64,000 nucleotides of DNA from Bin5 sp965261695 (GTDB lineage: Bacteria; Chloroflexota; Anaerolineae; Caldilineales; Caldilineaceae): positions 620,001 through 684,000 of the forward strand of contig OZ253474.1 in NCBI GenBank assembly GCA_965261695.1, written 5' to 3'. The position numbers and the translations under genes were made by a program. Positions 45,147 through 54,292 of this stretch are shown piece after piece (positions within the stretch are counted from its first letter, which is position 1; each line of letters begins with the position of its first letter). The notes beneath the pieces were generated by a model, which made no database searches, was not told the DNA's origin, and saw only the letters and a program-made list of their open reading frames with translations.

Positions 45147-46178
45147 ATGAACCGCAAACATCTCTTGCTCATTGCTATTGCTCTCATCGTTGTGGCCGCC
45201 GCCGCCGTCTTTCTTCGTCTCCTTCAAACCTCGGACGGGGCCCAGGCCGGAAGTCCGGCCGAACTGGAAGGGAGCGCAGAGACCACCCGCATCCGGCCGG
45301 CGGACGCCTCCATCGGCCAACTGAAGGCGGCAGGCAACATCAACCTCATCGAAGAACTCCAGGTAGTCGCACAGATCGATGGCTTCGTCAAAGATGTCCT
45401 GGTCGAAGTCGGTGACACCGTCAACGCCGGCGATCTTCTCCTGTCGCTGGACCAGGACGATCTGCAGCGCGCAGTGGAGCAGGCCCGCATCGACCTGGCT
45501 TCTTCCCAACTCAGGCTCAGGCGGCTGCTGACCAGCGCGGACGAAATAGAGATGGAATTAGGAAAACTGAGCGTCGGACAAGCGGAGCTGGACCTGCAGA
45601 AAGCGTTGCAGGACCTGGCCGCCGCACAGCTGATCGCCTCCATCCCCGGCTCCGTTCTGAGCCTCAATGTCGCCCCGGGAGCGAAAGTGTCGCCGGGAAC
45701 CGTTGTCGCCACCCTCGCCGACCCCGGCCGCCTCGAGCTGACCGTGCAAGTAGCCGAAATCGATATTCCCAGGATCGAGATCGGCCGTCCGGTAGATGTC
45801 GTAATCGATGCCTTTCCCGACGAAACCTATGCCGGTGTGATCAGCCGGGTCGAGCCGTTCAAAGAAACGCAAAGTGGTGTCATCAGCTATCCAGTCACCA
45901 TACGACTTCTCGCTAACGCTTTGGACTCCGTATTGCCCGGCATGACAGCTGTAGCGGCGTTGCGAAATGAAGTGGTTGATGACCGTTGGCTCGTCCCCTC
46001 TGCCGCCATTCAGGAGGTTAACGGCGAAACCGTTGTCACTGTCGTGCGCGGCCAAGAGCGTTTCCCGCTTGCCGTCACCCCGGAGGGAGTTCACGGAGAA
46101 TGGACTGTTGTCCGCTCGGCGGACTTGCAGAACGACGACGAGGTGTTGGGCGCGACCGCTACCTTCGTGGGAGAATGA
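45147..46178 (+). CDS. HlyD/MacA-like membrane fusion protein
   Basis: 343 residues. N-terminal signal anchor (LLLIAIALIVVAAAAVFL), a biotinyl-lipoyl half VVAQIDGFVKDVLVEVGDTV, a short coiled coil, then the second half SIPGSVLSLNVAPGAKVSPG and the beta-barrel domain. Adaptor for the ATPase and permease upstream; the order ATPase, permease, adaptor suggests a peptide or drug exporter, as no outer-membrane channel gene is present. Confidence 0.9.
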   Translation: MNRKHLLLIAIALIVVAAAAVFLRLLQTSDGAQAGSPAELEGSAETTRIRPADASIGQLKAAGNINLIEELQVVAQIDGFVKDVLVEVGDTVNAGDLLLSLDQDDLQRAVEQARIDLASSQLRLRRLLTSADEIEMELGKLSVGQAELDLQKALQDLAAAQLIASIPGSVLSLNVAPGAKVSPGTVVATLADPGRLELTVQVAEIDIPRIEIGRPVDVVIDAFPDETYAGVISRVEPFKETQSGVISYPVTIRLLANALDSVLPGMTAVAALRNEVVDDRWLVPSAAIQEVNGETVVTVVRGQERFPLAVTPEGVHGEWTVVRSADLQNDDEVLGATATFVGE

Positions 46179-46377
46179 ACTGCCGCCCGAATGTGTCCCC
46201 CTGGAACTGAGGAGACAGCAATTGACCCCAAGAACTGGACCACTAGCTACGCTGTGCAATGGTCCGATTTGGCTAGCACGTGGAGGGCAAGTTCAACGGT
46301 CAAGAAACGGCGGCGACACACGGCAGTCGACAAGCTTCGGGGTGCGCTGAAAGCGTTTGAAGGCAGCAAGATGATTA

Positions 46378-47202
46378 GGTCTCGTTGACGTTTGTTGTGT
46401 TTGGTCAGGTCGGCGACAATAGAAGGATGTCTACCTATAAGATCGACAACGTTCAGTGGCAGAAACTTTACGCATTCTTGCAAAGTCAGCCGCGTGCCTA
46501 TGCTGGGCAAGAGGAAAAGTGTCGACGTTTCATTGAAGCAGTTCACTGGATTCTGTGCACCGGCGCCCAGTGGCGTGAACTGCCAGACGATTTTGGCAAG
46601 TGGAACAGTGTTTTCAAGCGCTACGCCCGCTGGGAAGAGAACTGTGTGTGGACGGATATGTTCACTCAGTTCGCCCAAGACCCCGACATGGCAGCCGTCA
46701 TGCCCGACAGCACTGCTGTGCGCGCCCATATGTGCGCTGCGGGCGGGTCAAAAAAAGGGGGCGCCAGCGCGAACAGTGCCTAGGTCGCAGCCGGGGTGGA
46801 TTCAGCAGCAAGATCCATCTCCTCGTTGACGCTCTCGGCTTTCCCTTACGCTTCATCCTGACGGGCGCTGAACGTCATGACATCATCCAAGCTGAATCGT
46901 TGCTCGCTCCATTCCACTTTGACGCTGTCATTGCCGACAAAGGCTATGATTCTGACCCGCTTCGCATCCTGCTCGCAGCCCAACAGGTCGAGGTGGTCAT
47001 CCCTTCTCGCCGCCATCGCAAGCGACAACGCGACGATGACCAACTCCGCTACAAAGAGCGCAACATCGTCGAGCGTTTCATCAACAGAATCAAGTGGTAT
47101 CGACGCATTTTCACTCGCTATGAAAAGCTAGCACGACGTTACATGGCATTCTTGCATTTTGCCGCTACCCTGATTTGGCTTCGAAGAAATGTCAACGACT
47201 CC
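46378..47202 (+). mobile_element. Intact IS5-family (IS427-like) insertion sequence
   Basis: 825 bp. Inverted ends GGTCTCGTTGAC and GGAGTCGTTGAC (10 of 12 match), flanked by a TA duplication (46376-46377 and 47203-47204). Contains a two-frame transposase with an A7 slippery run. A fragment of a near-identical copy lies at 41039-41194. Confidence 0.88.
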
Positions 47203-47205
47203 TAA
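46427..47205 (+). CDS. IS5-family transposase, made by -1 frameshift
   Basis: Frame 1 runs from ATG 46427 to TAG 46783 (WHILCTGAQWRELPDDFG-like WILCTGAQWRELP, DSTAVRAH with the first catalytic Asp). At 46749-46756 TCA is followed by a run of seven A; a -1 slip there continues into the second frame: RGRQREQCLGRSRGGFSSK, then VIADKGYD with the second Asp and ERFINRIKWYRRIFTRYEK with the Glu. Programmed slippage on A runs is typical of the IS427 subgroup. Fusion is about 260 residues. Confidence 0.88.
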
Positions 47206-47435
47206 TAACTTACTCCAAGAAGGCATATTCGTCCCGGCTCAAGTAATTCAATTGAATTTGTCGTAAGAGGATGTTCGAGGCTGGGAGGATGACATTGAGC
47301 CTCCTCTTTCGCTCTTTGAATTGGCAGCTTGCAGAGCTCGCTAACCTCCACTTATTGTTCGTATTGCTTTTTGACCTCTTCAAGCGTTCTCAGATAGTCA
47401 TCCGAGGTTCTTCTTGTCTCAGTTCTCTCAGGCAT
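47202..47435 (-). pseudogene. Small conserved protein interrupted by a stop
   Basis: ATG 47435 with GGAGGGG 6 bases upstream gives PERTETRRTSDDYLRTLEEV and KKQYEQ, then TAA at 47352. The same frame continues VEVSELCKLP and PPSLEHPLTTNSIEL to the end of the IS at 47202. From memory, related short proteins read YEQ-Y-VEVSxL...PPSLxHPLTTNxI as one chain, so TAC to TAA would explain the stop. A second short start with GAGGAGG lies within it. Low-certainty family call. Confidence 0.45.
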
Positions 47436-47633
47436 GGCTTTCCCCTCCATTTTGCCAAGATATGTTCTTTCCGTTTCAATTCGGGATCTTGTCAAGAGAT
47501 TGGTGAAGAGAGCAGAGAGTTCGAAGCCGTACTTTTGGCCACAGTAAACCGTTTGGCGACAATGACAAGTTGAGATTCGCGCAAGTTACCCAGAGAAAGA
47601 ACATTTTACGTCGGCTCTCGTCTCTCTTGGCAC

Positions 47634-47688
47634 TTGACAACGTCCTATGGTATGGCATACTAACTATAGTTACTAATTAAAGTTAGTA
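47634..47688 (+). promoter_or_regulatory. PadR-operon promoter with inverted-repeat operator
   Basis: TTGACA at 47634-47639 and a -10 near CATACT (47656-47661). A perfect 7-bp inverted repeat TACTAAC (47658-47664) / GTTAGTA (47682-47688) overlaps the -10 and the start region, 7 bases before ATG 47695. PadR proteins commonly repress their own operons, so this is the likely operator. Confidence 0.65.
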
Positions 47689-47694
47689 AAGCCA

Positions 47695-48231
47695 ATGAGC
47701 CTTAAACACGCGCTGCTGGCGTTGCTCGGTGAGCAGCCCAGTCACGGATACGAACTGAAAAGCCGCTTCAGCGACGCTCTCGGTCCACTGTGGCCCTTGC
47801 GCGAGGCGCAGGTATACAACAATCTGCGAATTCTGGAGCGGGATGGGCTTGTTGCGCCGGATGAGCAGGACAGGCAGAGAAGTGGAGCAGATCGCAAGTC
47901 GTATTGCGTTACCGACGCCGGTCGCCTTGCGCTGACCGAATGGCTGGAGTCGCCGGTGCGAGAGAGCCGCAAGCTGAAGGACGACTTTTATCTGAAGTTG
48001 TCGATCCTGGCCGCGACCGGGGGCATGGAGCGCCTCCGGAATTTGCTCTGGCAGCAGCAGGAGGTGGTGTTGCAGCGGCTGCGGGAATTGGAGTCAGCGA
48101 TAACTCAGGCGGAGGAAGGCGGCGACGCTCTGTACGCGGCGCTGCTTGAGGGAGCGATCCTCCACGCCGAGGCGGACCTCTCCTGGCTGGAACGCTGTGA
48201 TGAGCGACTGCTGAAGGAAGGCGAACTGTGA
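47695..48231 (+). CDS. PadR-family transcriptional regulator
   Basis: 178 residues. N-terminal winged helix: LLALLGEQPSHGYELKSRF, then REAQVYNNLRILERDGLV and YCVTDAGRLALTEWL; C-terminal dimerisation helix with LRNLLWQQQEVVLQRLRELE. Class PadR-s1/s2 boundary size. Its TGA overlaps the GTG of the permease (48228), so it is first in the operon. Likely represses the ABC exporter until a toxic ligand binds. Confidence 0.92.
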   Translation: MSLKHALLALLGEQPSHGYELKSRFSDALGPLWPLREAQVYNNLRILERDGLVAPDEQDRQRSGADRKSYCVTDAGRLALTEWLESPVRESRKLKDDFYLKLSILAATGGMERLRNLLWQQQEVVLQRLRELESAITQAEEGGDALYAALLEGAILHAEADLSWLERCDERLLKEGEL

Positions 48232-49607
48232 ATCCGGGGGCAGAGCGTTCCAGCCAGACCGTCAACGCACGGCGATTGCATCGTTGGCGGCGGGTAGCCG
48301 GCTTTGCGCCGGACTACCTGCGAAGCGTAATGCGCCGCGAGTGGCAGTTGGCTCTGCTGGCCCTGTGCGGCCTTGCGCCGGGCGTGGCGGTGCTGACTGC
48401 CTGGCTCAACTTGGCGCTGCAGCTGCGCACGGCTGGCGTTTCCGCTTCCTCGCACGCAGGCTGGCTGCTGCCGGGCGTCGTGCTGGAGCGGCTGGGGCTG
48501 GGCGGGGTCCTGGTCGGGGCCGGGGTGGTGACGCTGCTGATCGGCGGGCTTGGCCTGGCCAACGCGTATCTGGCGAGCGTAGAGCGGCGCGCACCCCAAT
48601 TGGCTCTGCTGCACGCGGCCGGTCTGCAGCGGCGGGAGGTGTCCGTGTTGCTGCTGTTGGAAGCGGCCTGCGCCGGACTATTGGGGAGCGCGGCAGGGTT
48701 GGTCGGCGGGCTGATTCTCAGCCGCCTTTCGTGGATGGCGGCCGGACGCTACTTCGGCTTTACCAGCCCCTATCAGCCAGAAGCGACGGCTTTGTTGACA
48801 GCCCTGGCAGTGGGTCTGCTTGCAGCCCTGCTTTTTATGGGGACGACCGCGCTGGCCTCGCTGCAGATCGAACCGGCGCTGGCCTTGCGGGGTCAGGATC
48901 GACCTTACCTCTTGCGGTCCTGGCGCAGAAAGGAGACGGCCATTTATGGCACACTTTACGCGGTTGCGCTGGTGGTGGCGGCCGGTCTGCCGGCGCTGCC
49001 CTCCGCCTCTCTGTTTCTGTTGGCCGGGTTGACGGCGCTGCTCGGGCTGCTACTCACCGGGGGCGGATGGCTGGTCACGTGGCTGTTCGAACGTCTGCCG
49101 GCGCCGATGTCGGCGATCCGTTGGCGTATGGCGTTGCAAGGCCTGGCCCGCTACCCCCGCCACACGGCCGGATTGACGCTGGCGATGATCGCGGGCGCGT
49201 ATGCGGTCGGGCTGGCGGCGCTGGCTACAAGCAACGGCGCCCCCATCTTTTCCTTTCCTGCGTGGGTGGCCGGGGGCATCCTGGTAGCGGGAGGCGGATT
49301 GGTCTTGACGGCCGCGGCGCTGGCGGCGCTGGAACGGCGGCAGGAACTGGCACTGCTCGTCGCCCTCGGCGTCCGTCAAAGCCGAGTGCGGCAACTGACG
49401 CTGCTGGAGTATGGCATCGTCGCCGTCTGCGGGGGTACGCTGGGCGCGTCTCTGGCGCTGATCAACTGGGCGTGGGCCGGCGCGGGCAACTGGCGCAGCG
49501 CGCTGCTCATCGCGGTGGTTGACGTGCTGGCGACTTTGATCGCAGCCTGGGCGGGGGCAGCGCCGGTGTTGTGGCATCTGGCGCGCCGCAATCCGGGTCG
49601 AAACTGA
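48228..49607 (+). CDS. ABC transporter permease, FtsX-like
   Basis: 459 residues, about eight hydrophobic helices in two FtsX-like halves. First half LIGGLGLANAYLASVERRAP, then QLALLHAAGLQRREVSVLLLL (the FtsX coupling-helix pattern), second half ALERRQELALLVALGVRQSR. GTG 48228 overlaps the regulator stop. No large external domain, unlike MacB. Confidence 0.88.
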   Translation: MNPGAERSSQTVNARRLHRWRRVAGFAPDYLRSVMRREWQLALLALCGLAPGVAVLTAWLNLALQLRTAGVSASSHAGWLLPGVVLERLGLGGVLVGAGVVTLLIGGLGLANAYLASVERRAPQLALLHAAGLQRREVSVLLLLEAACAGLLGSAAGLVGGLILSRLSWMAAGRYFGFTSPYQPEATALLTALAVGLLAALLFMGTTALASLQIEPALALRGQDRPYLLRSWRRKETAIYGTLYAVALVVAAGLPALPSASLFLLAGLTALLGLLLTGGGWLVTWLFERLPAPMSAIRWRMALQGLARYPRHTAGLTLAMIAGAYAVGLAALATSNGAPIFSFPAWVAGGILVAGGGLVLTAAALAALERRQELALLVALGVRQSRVRQLTLLEYGIVAVCGGTLGASLALINWAWAGAGNWRSALLIAVVDVLATLIAAWAGAAPVLWHLARRNPGRN

Positions 49608-49735
49608 GCGCGCGCCGGTTGGTCCGGCGAGACCACTTTGTCGAGACACGTTTACCTGAATGCTGACGGGTGGCAGGTGAATCAAGATAGAGTTGCTTTT
49701 CCTACATCTCTTTTGAGGGCGTTGAGGAGAGTGAA

Positions 49736-50464
49736 ATGACTGAACTGAATGAAGTTCTGGTATATACAGAGAAACTGACGATGCGCTACGGCGCGGTGAA
49801 GGCGCTGGACGGGGTGGATATCGAGGTGAGGACGGGTGAGTTTGTGGCGTTGGTTGGCCCGACGGGCAGCGGTAAGACAACGCTTCTGAGCCTGCTGGCC
49901 GGTCTGGAATCGCCGGATAGCGGCAGGGTAACGTTGCTTGGCCAGCGGCTGGACGGGATGGGTGAAGATGCCCTGGCCGATCTGAGGGGTGAGGCTGTCG
50001 GCATGGTCTACCAGTCGATCAACCTGTTCTCCGGCTTCACTGTGCGTGAAAACCTGGGGCTGCCACTGCGGCTGATGGTGCGACCGCCGTTTGACGCGCA
50101 CATGCGAACCGGTGAACTGCTGAACGAGTTTGAACTACTTGGCTTGGCGGAGCGCTTCCCGGCGGAGCTTTCCGGCGGCCAGCGGCAGCTTGTGGCAATC
50201 GCCAGAGCCTTGGCGGCGCGCCCGCCACTGATTGTAGCGGACGAGCCGACTGCCAACCTGGACAGCGCGGCAGCGCGGCAGATCACGGTGCAACTGCGGG
50301 CACTCGCCGACAGCGGCAACCACGGCGTCCTGCTGGCGACCCACGATCTGCGCATCGCCAGCCAGGCGGATCGGGTCATCTCTTTGCGGGACGGTCAGAT
50401 CGTCAAGGAGACGGTTTTGCAGCCGGGCCGCAGCGCGCGGGAAGTCTTAGCGGAGCTTGCATAA
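49736..50464 (+). CDS. ABC transporter ATPase
   Basis: 242 residues. Walker A GPTGSGKTTLL, signature LSGGQRQLVAIARAL, Walker B LIVADEPTANLD, H-loop ATHDLRIAS. Partner of the permease at 48228, with which it makes an exporter under PadR control. ATG 49736 sits 128 bases after the permease. Confidence 0.93.
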   Translation: MTELNEVLVYTEKLTMRYGAVKALDGVDIEVRTGEFVALVGPTGSGKTTLLSLLAGLESPDSGRVTLLGQRLDGMGEDALADLRGEAVGMVYQSINLFSGFTVRENLGLPLRLMVRPPFDAHMRTGELLNEFELLGLAERFPAELSGGQRQLVAIARALAARPPLIVADEPTANLDSAAARQITVQLRALADSGNHGVLLATHDLRIASQADRVISLRDGQIVKETVLQPGRSAREVLAELA

Positions 50465-50465
50465 C

Positions 50466-51412
50466 ATGAGCATGCGAACAGTTCCTCTATCATCAGGACT
50501 GGATTGGGCGGTTCGCCTCCCCGCGGGCTACCCGTTGTTCTTCATGGCGGCGCTACTGTTGTCAATCGGGGCGGCCGCGCTGATAACAGCCGTTTCGGTT
50601 GTGATGCTTCCCCACGAGTCGCAGGCGCTCGGCCTCGAATTGGCGATGCTGCACGGGTTTCATCCTCGCCAGACGCTAGTGTCCTTCATCGTCCATAACC
50701 GCGTCTCATTCGGCGGTCTGCTGATTATGAACGGCCTGCTGTACTGGTGGTTGACGCGGCAGATAACAGGATCGGGGCGGCGCTGGGCATGGTGGACCCT
50801 GTGCCTGTCCGGCGCTGCGGGCGTATCGAGCTATCTTGCCTACTACCCCCACGGGTACTGGGACCCGATACACGCTTTGGGCACTACTGTCATCGCCGCC
50901 GCGTTGGCGACCGGACTGGCCCGACCTGGTCGCATACGGATGGAGCGGGGCTGGCGTTCCGGCCAAGGGAGCCGGTGCAGCGACGGTCCACTCTTGCGCG
51001 GCTACTGCTGACCGTGTGGGGCGGGGGTACACTCCTAGGAGGGCTGGTCATATTGGGCGTCGGCATGATACCTGTGTTTGTGCCAACGGACCTGGAATTT
51101 CTCGGCTCGACGACCGCTGAGGTGACGGCAATCCACGAGGCCGTCCTGCCCTTTGTCGCCCACGACCGGATCGGATTCGGCGGCGCACTGGTTTCAAGCG
51201 GCATCGCCATCCTGCCGATCGTCTGGCTAACGGACGAGCGAAACCGGCTGGCTTCGTTACGTCTGTTGCTGCTGGTGTGGGCGGTCGGCGCGGTGACCGC
51301 GATTGGCGTACATCCGCTGGTGGGCTACAACAGCCTACCACATCTGCTGCCGTTCATCATGAAAGACGGGGCCTTCATTTTGGCCGTTTTCGCATTCCGA
51401 AAAGGCTGGTGA
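50466..51412 (+). pseudogene. Membrane protein with two similar halves, frame disrupted
   Basis: ATG 50466 begins two bases after the ATPase stop. Frame 1 runs to about 50960 (four hydrophobic helices, including IVHNRVSFGGLLIMNGLLYW) and then becomes basic nonsense to a stop at 51011. Another frame continues from FRPREPVQRRSTLARLLLTV through ILGVGMIPVF and FVAHDRIGFGGALVSSGIAI to 51412. The two halves share the H-x-R-x-x-FGG-x-L motif, a duplication. One indel near 50945-50960 splits it. Could be a real frameshift mutation or an assembly error. Family not recognised; probably accessory to the ABC exporter. Confidence 0.65.
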
Positions 51413-51504
51413 CGGCACTGTGTATGGATGGAACTGTAGACCAAAGCGCACGCCCCTCGTCTGTCAAGAACGACCATGTGGCGTGTGAGGATTGGGCGCA
51501 ATGG

Positions 51505-52389
51505 CTACCCCATCATCGCGTCGCCGCGCCATTCGATGTCAATGCCAACATAGTCTTCCACCATCTGTTGCAGATGCTGGGGGAAGGCTTTCACAAACTC
51601 TTGCGCGGTCTCGGAGAGCGGCCAAGGCGCGTCGACAGGATATCCGCGCGGGCGGAGGCCGACGCCGCAGGAGAGCCGTACACGGTCGATCCGGTTTGGA
51701 AAGGCGGAGTGATAGGTGCGGGCGGCGAAGACGATTTCATCGCGGGGGTCGGTGAAGAGCGGCACCAGGCCCGGGATGTCAAAGCCGACATAGCTGTGAG
51801 GATCCGTGCCCTCGGGGTGAAACGAGCGCCGGTCCGGGGTCAATTGGAAGCCTTCGGGCCCTTCCCAATCTTCTACATGGGAATCTTCGATGACGGCCAG
51901 CCCGCCGTGCATGGGATGGGAGCCGGTGATATAGAACCAGAGGCCGGACGGCCAAGGGCCGCGGTTGAGGACGTCGCCTGAGGATCGAGGAGGGCCTTCG
52001 TAGTGGCCTTGCCAGTCGGAGTGCCACTGGAGCGGGGCCGAGCCGGGATTGCGCAGAATGGCGGCGGTGCGGTTGATGGTCAACTCGTCCGCCTGGCAGA
52101 AGACCCGCTGCGCCCGCATGAAGGGTTCATGGTCAAGCATCTTCCACAGGGCCGGCGAATGTTCGATAAATGAGGCATGGGTGTAGCTGTTGCCCTCGCC
52201 CAAGGCGCCGTCCGGATCGAGGACCTGCTTAACCGACTCCTGAAGTTCCTCCACCAGCGCTTCGGTCAGCACGTTCTTGACGATGGCAAAGCCGTGCGCT
52301 TCAACACAAGCCTGCGCAGCGTCCAACTCATCAGTTCCGAACTCACAGGGGTAGCCCAAGTCAGGCTTCCGGATGTGGCTGTAGTCCAT
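51505..52389 (-). CDS. Phytanoyl-CoA dioxygenase family protein
   Basis: 294 residues. Fe(II)/2-oxoglutarate-dependent oxygenase fold. LQWHSDWQGH supplies the first His and Asp of the metal site; SYVGFDIPGLVPLFTDPRDE and the distal His in ARTYHSAFPNRIDRVRLSCG, with the Arg that binds 2-oxoglutarate, complete it. Substrate unknown. It lies downstream of a decayed sugar transporter, and such genes often sit with carbohydrate ABC systems. Confidence 0.88.
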   Translation of the reverse strand: MDYSHIRKPDLGYPCEFGTDELDAAQACVEAHGFAIVKNVLTEALVEELQESVKQVLDPDGALGEGNSYTHASFIEHSPALWKMLDHEPFMRAQRVFCQADELTINRTAAILRNPGSAPLQWHSDWQGHYEGPPRSSGDVLNRGPWPSGLWFYITGSHPMHGGLAVIEDSHVEDWEGPEGFQLTPDRRSFHPEGTDPHSYVGFDIPGLVPLFTDPRDEIVFAARTYHSAFPNRIDRVRLSCGVGLRPRGYPVDAPWPLSETAQEFVKAFPQHLQQMVEDYVGIDIEWRGDAMMG

Positions 52390-52407
52390 ACGAAACTCCT
52401 TGCGTTC

Positions 52408-52796
52408 TTAACCTTTCAACGATCCGATCGCGGTCCGCTGGATCATCTGTCGCTGCATCAGCAGGAATGCGATGAAGGGAAGGACTGACATGAGGATGGC
52501 GGCTGACATGCTGATGCCGTAGGAGGGGCCGGCTGCTTTGATCTGGTGCATGATGAACGGGACGCGGACAGGCATCGTGTAAATTTGGGGCTTGTTCAGC
52601 GCCAAGAGCGGCCACAGGAAATCGTTGCAGTGGGCCACGAAGGTGAAGATGGCCAGAGTGGCCAGCACCGGTCTGGAAAGAGGGAGGGCGTTAAGCCACC
52701 AGCGTTGCAGTTCGTGGGCGCCGTCGATGCGCGCCGCCTGGAAGAGTTCCTCGGGCAGGGTCATGCCGTTGGCGTGCGTATTGAACGGAACCATCG
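52408..52796 (-). pseudogene. Sugar ABC transporter permease (MalG type), 5' truncated
   Basis: From about 52796 downwards: FNTHANGMTLPEELFQAARI (the EAA loop), then LPLSRPVLATLAIFTFVAHC, NDFLWPLLAL, and a final RQMIQRTAIGSLKG typical of MalG-type ends. The N-terminal half, including the first helices, is absent; preceding codons belong to another fragment. Dead remnant. Confidence 0.8.
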
Positions 52797-53137
52797 TTCC
52801 TGCCCTTATAGAGCAGCCCATCATACCAACCTGCGGACAGGTCATCGAGGAACTCCTGCGGGCGTTCAACTTCGAAGGCGACGTCACCCTCCAGCGCGTC
52901 GATGATTTTGTCGACTCCGCCGCCTTTTCCTGCCCCCAACTTCCGGGCGGCTAGAGGTCACCGGGAAGGCCGAGGGGAAAGGACCACCACTGAATCTCGA
53001 CAGGCGCGGCCGAGACTTCAGTTTCTGCAGCCGAAGGGCCTGGCGCCTGGGCCGCTACGCAGGCGGTCAGGGCAGCCGCACCACTGGTCAAAGCCGCGGC
53101 CTTGAGGAATTCACGACGTGAAAGAACGGTTCACCTT
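52797..53137 (-). pseudogene. Sugar ABC substrate-binding lipoprotein remnant
   Basis: One frame has SRREFLKAAALTSGAAALTA then C, a twin-arginine lipoprotein signal, followed by PVEIQWWSFPLG and a TAG at 52951. No start codon fits this frame without an indel (GTG 53132 is one base out). A second stretch (about 52939-52803) reads DKIIDALEGDVAFEVERPQE and FLDDLSAGWYDGLLYKG, the C-terminal end of such binding proteins. Most of the gene is deleted. Confidence 0.7.
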
Positions 53138-53233
53138 GCTGCTCCTCCTTTGATGATGGACACTCAACGATGAACGCTTGCCGCACAAGGGGAACTGTAC
53201 AGTTCTCCAAAAGCTGTGTCAAGCAAAATACTT

Positions 53234-54221
53234 AACCTGAATTCGGAGCAAGTGAGCACCTTATCAAGCTGGTAGAATAGAAGTTCTCTAACAAAAATTC
53301 TCCAGCAAAGAAAGGTACTCAGTGATGAGCATACTCAATCTGTTCTGTCATGTCGATGATTTCTGTCAGTGGTTGGTGACACAAGAGAATGCCAAGTTGC
53401 TAGGCGTGACTCGCAAGCGAGGGCCGGCCCCTCGCTTGAGCTTGAGTGAAGTGATGACGATTCTGATTCACTTCCATCAGTCGCATTATCGTGATTTCAA
53501 GGCCTTCTATACGCAGCACCTATGCGAGTATATGCGCAGTGAATTCCCTACTCTGGTCAGCTACACGCGCTTTGTGGAGTTAATGCCATCAGCCCTGCCA
53601 GCCATGTGTCTCTATCTGCGTGTGCGCTTTGGCCAGAGGAAAGGGGTGGCATTCATTGATTCGACCCCGTTGTCCGTCTGCCACAACAGACGCATCGGCC
53701 GCCACCGGGTCTTTGCCGAGGTGGCCAGGCGGGGCAAGAGCAGCATGGGATGGTTCGATGGCTTCAAACTCCATCTGATTGTCAATGACCAGGGGGAATT
53801 GCTGGCGATTCAACTCACGCCCGGCAACACCGATGACCGCAAACCGGTCCCACAAATGACCAAAAAGCTGTGGGGGAAGCTAGTCGGCGACCGCGGCTAT
53901 CTCTCCCAAGTTCTCTTTGAGCAACTCTTCGCACAGGGAATGCAATTGATCACGCCCATTCGTAAAAACATGCAGAATCGGCTCGTCGTTCTCGAAGACA
54001 AGCTGCTAACGCGTAAGCGCTTCGTCATCGGGACCATCGTTGACCAACTCAAGAATATCTCACAGATTGAACACACCCGTCACCGCAGCACGACCAACTT
54101 TATCGTCACTCTCATCGCCGGTCTGATTGCCTACACTTGGCAAGCTAAGAAGCCAACATTCAATCTCGCCGACAAAAATATGGCTCTCTTGCCGGCCCTA
54201 ATCTAACTCCGAACTCGGGTT
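53234..54221 (+). mobile_element. Intact IS982-family insertion sequence
   Basis: 988 bp. Ends AACCTGAATTCGGAG and, inverted, AACCCGAGTTCGGAG (13 of 15). One transposase gene. No convincing target duplication seen. An internally deleted relic lies at 28819-29225. Confidence 0.88.
53325..54206 (+). CDS. IS982-family transposase
   Basis: 293 residues. LSLSEVMTILIHFHQSHYRD, then YTRFVELMP, catalytic Asp in FIDSTPLSVCHN, GWFDGFKLHLIVNDQGEL, second Asp in LVGDRGYLS and Glu near the C-terminus. Typical IS982 length. ATG 53325 follows an in-frame GTG; AAAGG upstream. Appears intact. Confidence 0.9.
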   Translation: MSILNLFCHVDDFCQWLVTQENAKLLGVTRKRGPAPRLSLSEVMTILIHFHQSHYRDFKAFYTQHLCEYMRSEFPTLVSYTRFVELMPSALPAMCLYLRVRFGQRKGVAFIDSTPLSVCHNRRIGRHRVFAEVARRGKSSMGWFDGFKLHLIVNDQGELLAIQLTPGNTDDRKPVPQMTKKLWGKLVGDRGYLSQVLFEQLFAQGMQLITPIRKNMQNRLVVLEDKLLTRKRFVIGTIVDQLKNISQIEHTRHRSTTNFIVTLIAGLIAYTWQAKKPTFNLADKNMALLPALI

Positions 54222-54292
54222 AGTTAGTCAGTTTGCGTCTGGCATTTCGGCGAACTTCTGCGAGAAGGCGATGGATTGCAGATGAAAGAAAG

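Noticed and set aside
46191..46388. 65-codon frame between the adaptor gene and the IS
   Set aside because: No ribosome-binding site or recognised family, and it runs into the IS end; at most an unknown remnant.
47271..47573. 100-codon + strand frame
   Set aside because: The opposite strand has better ribosome-binding sites and a recognisable small protein; the + translation has no conserved features.
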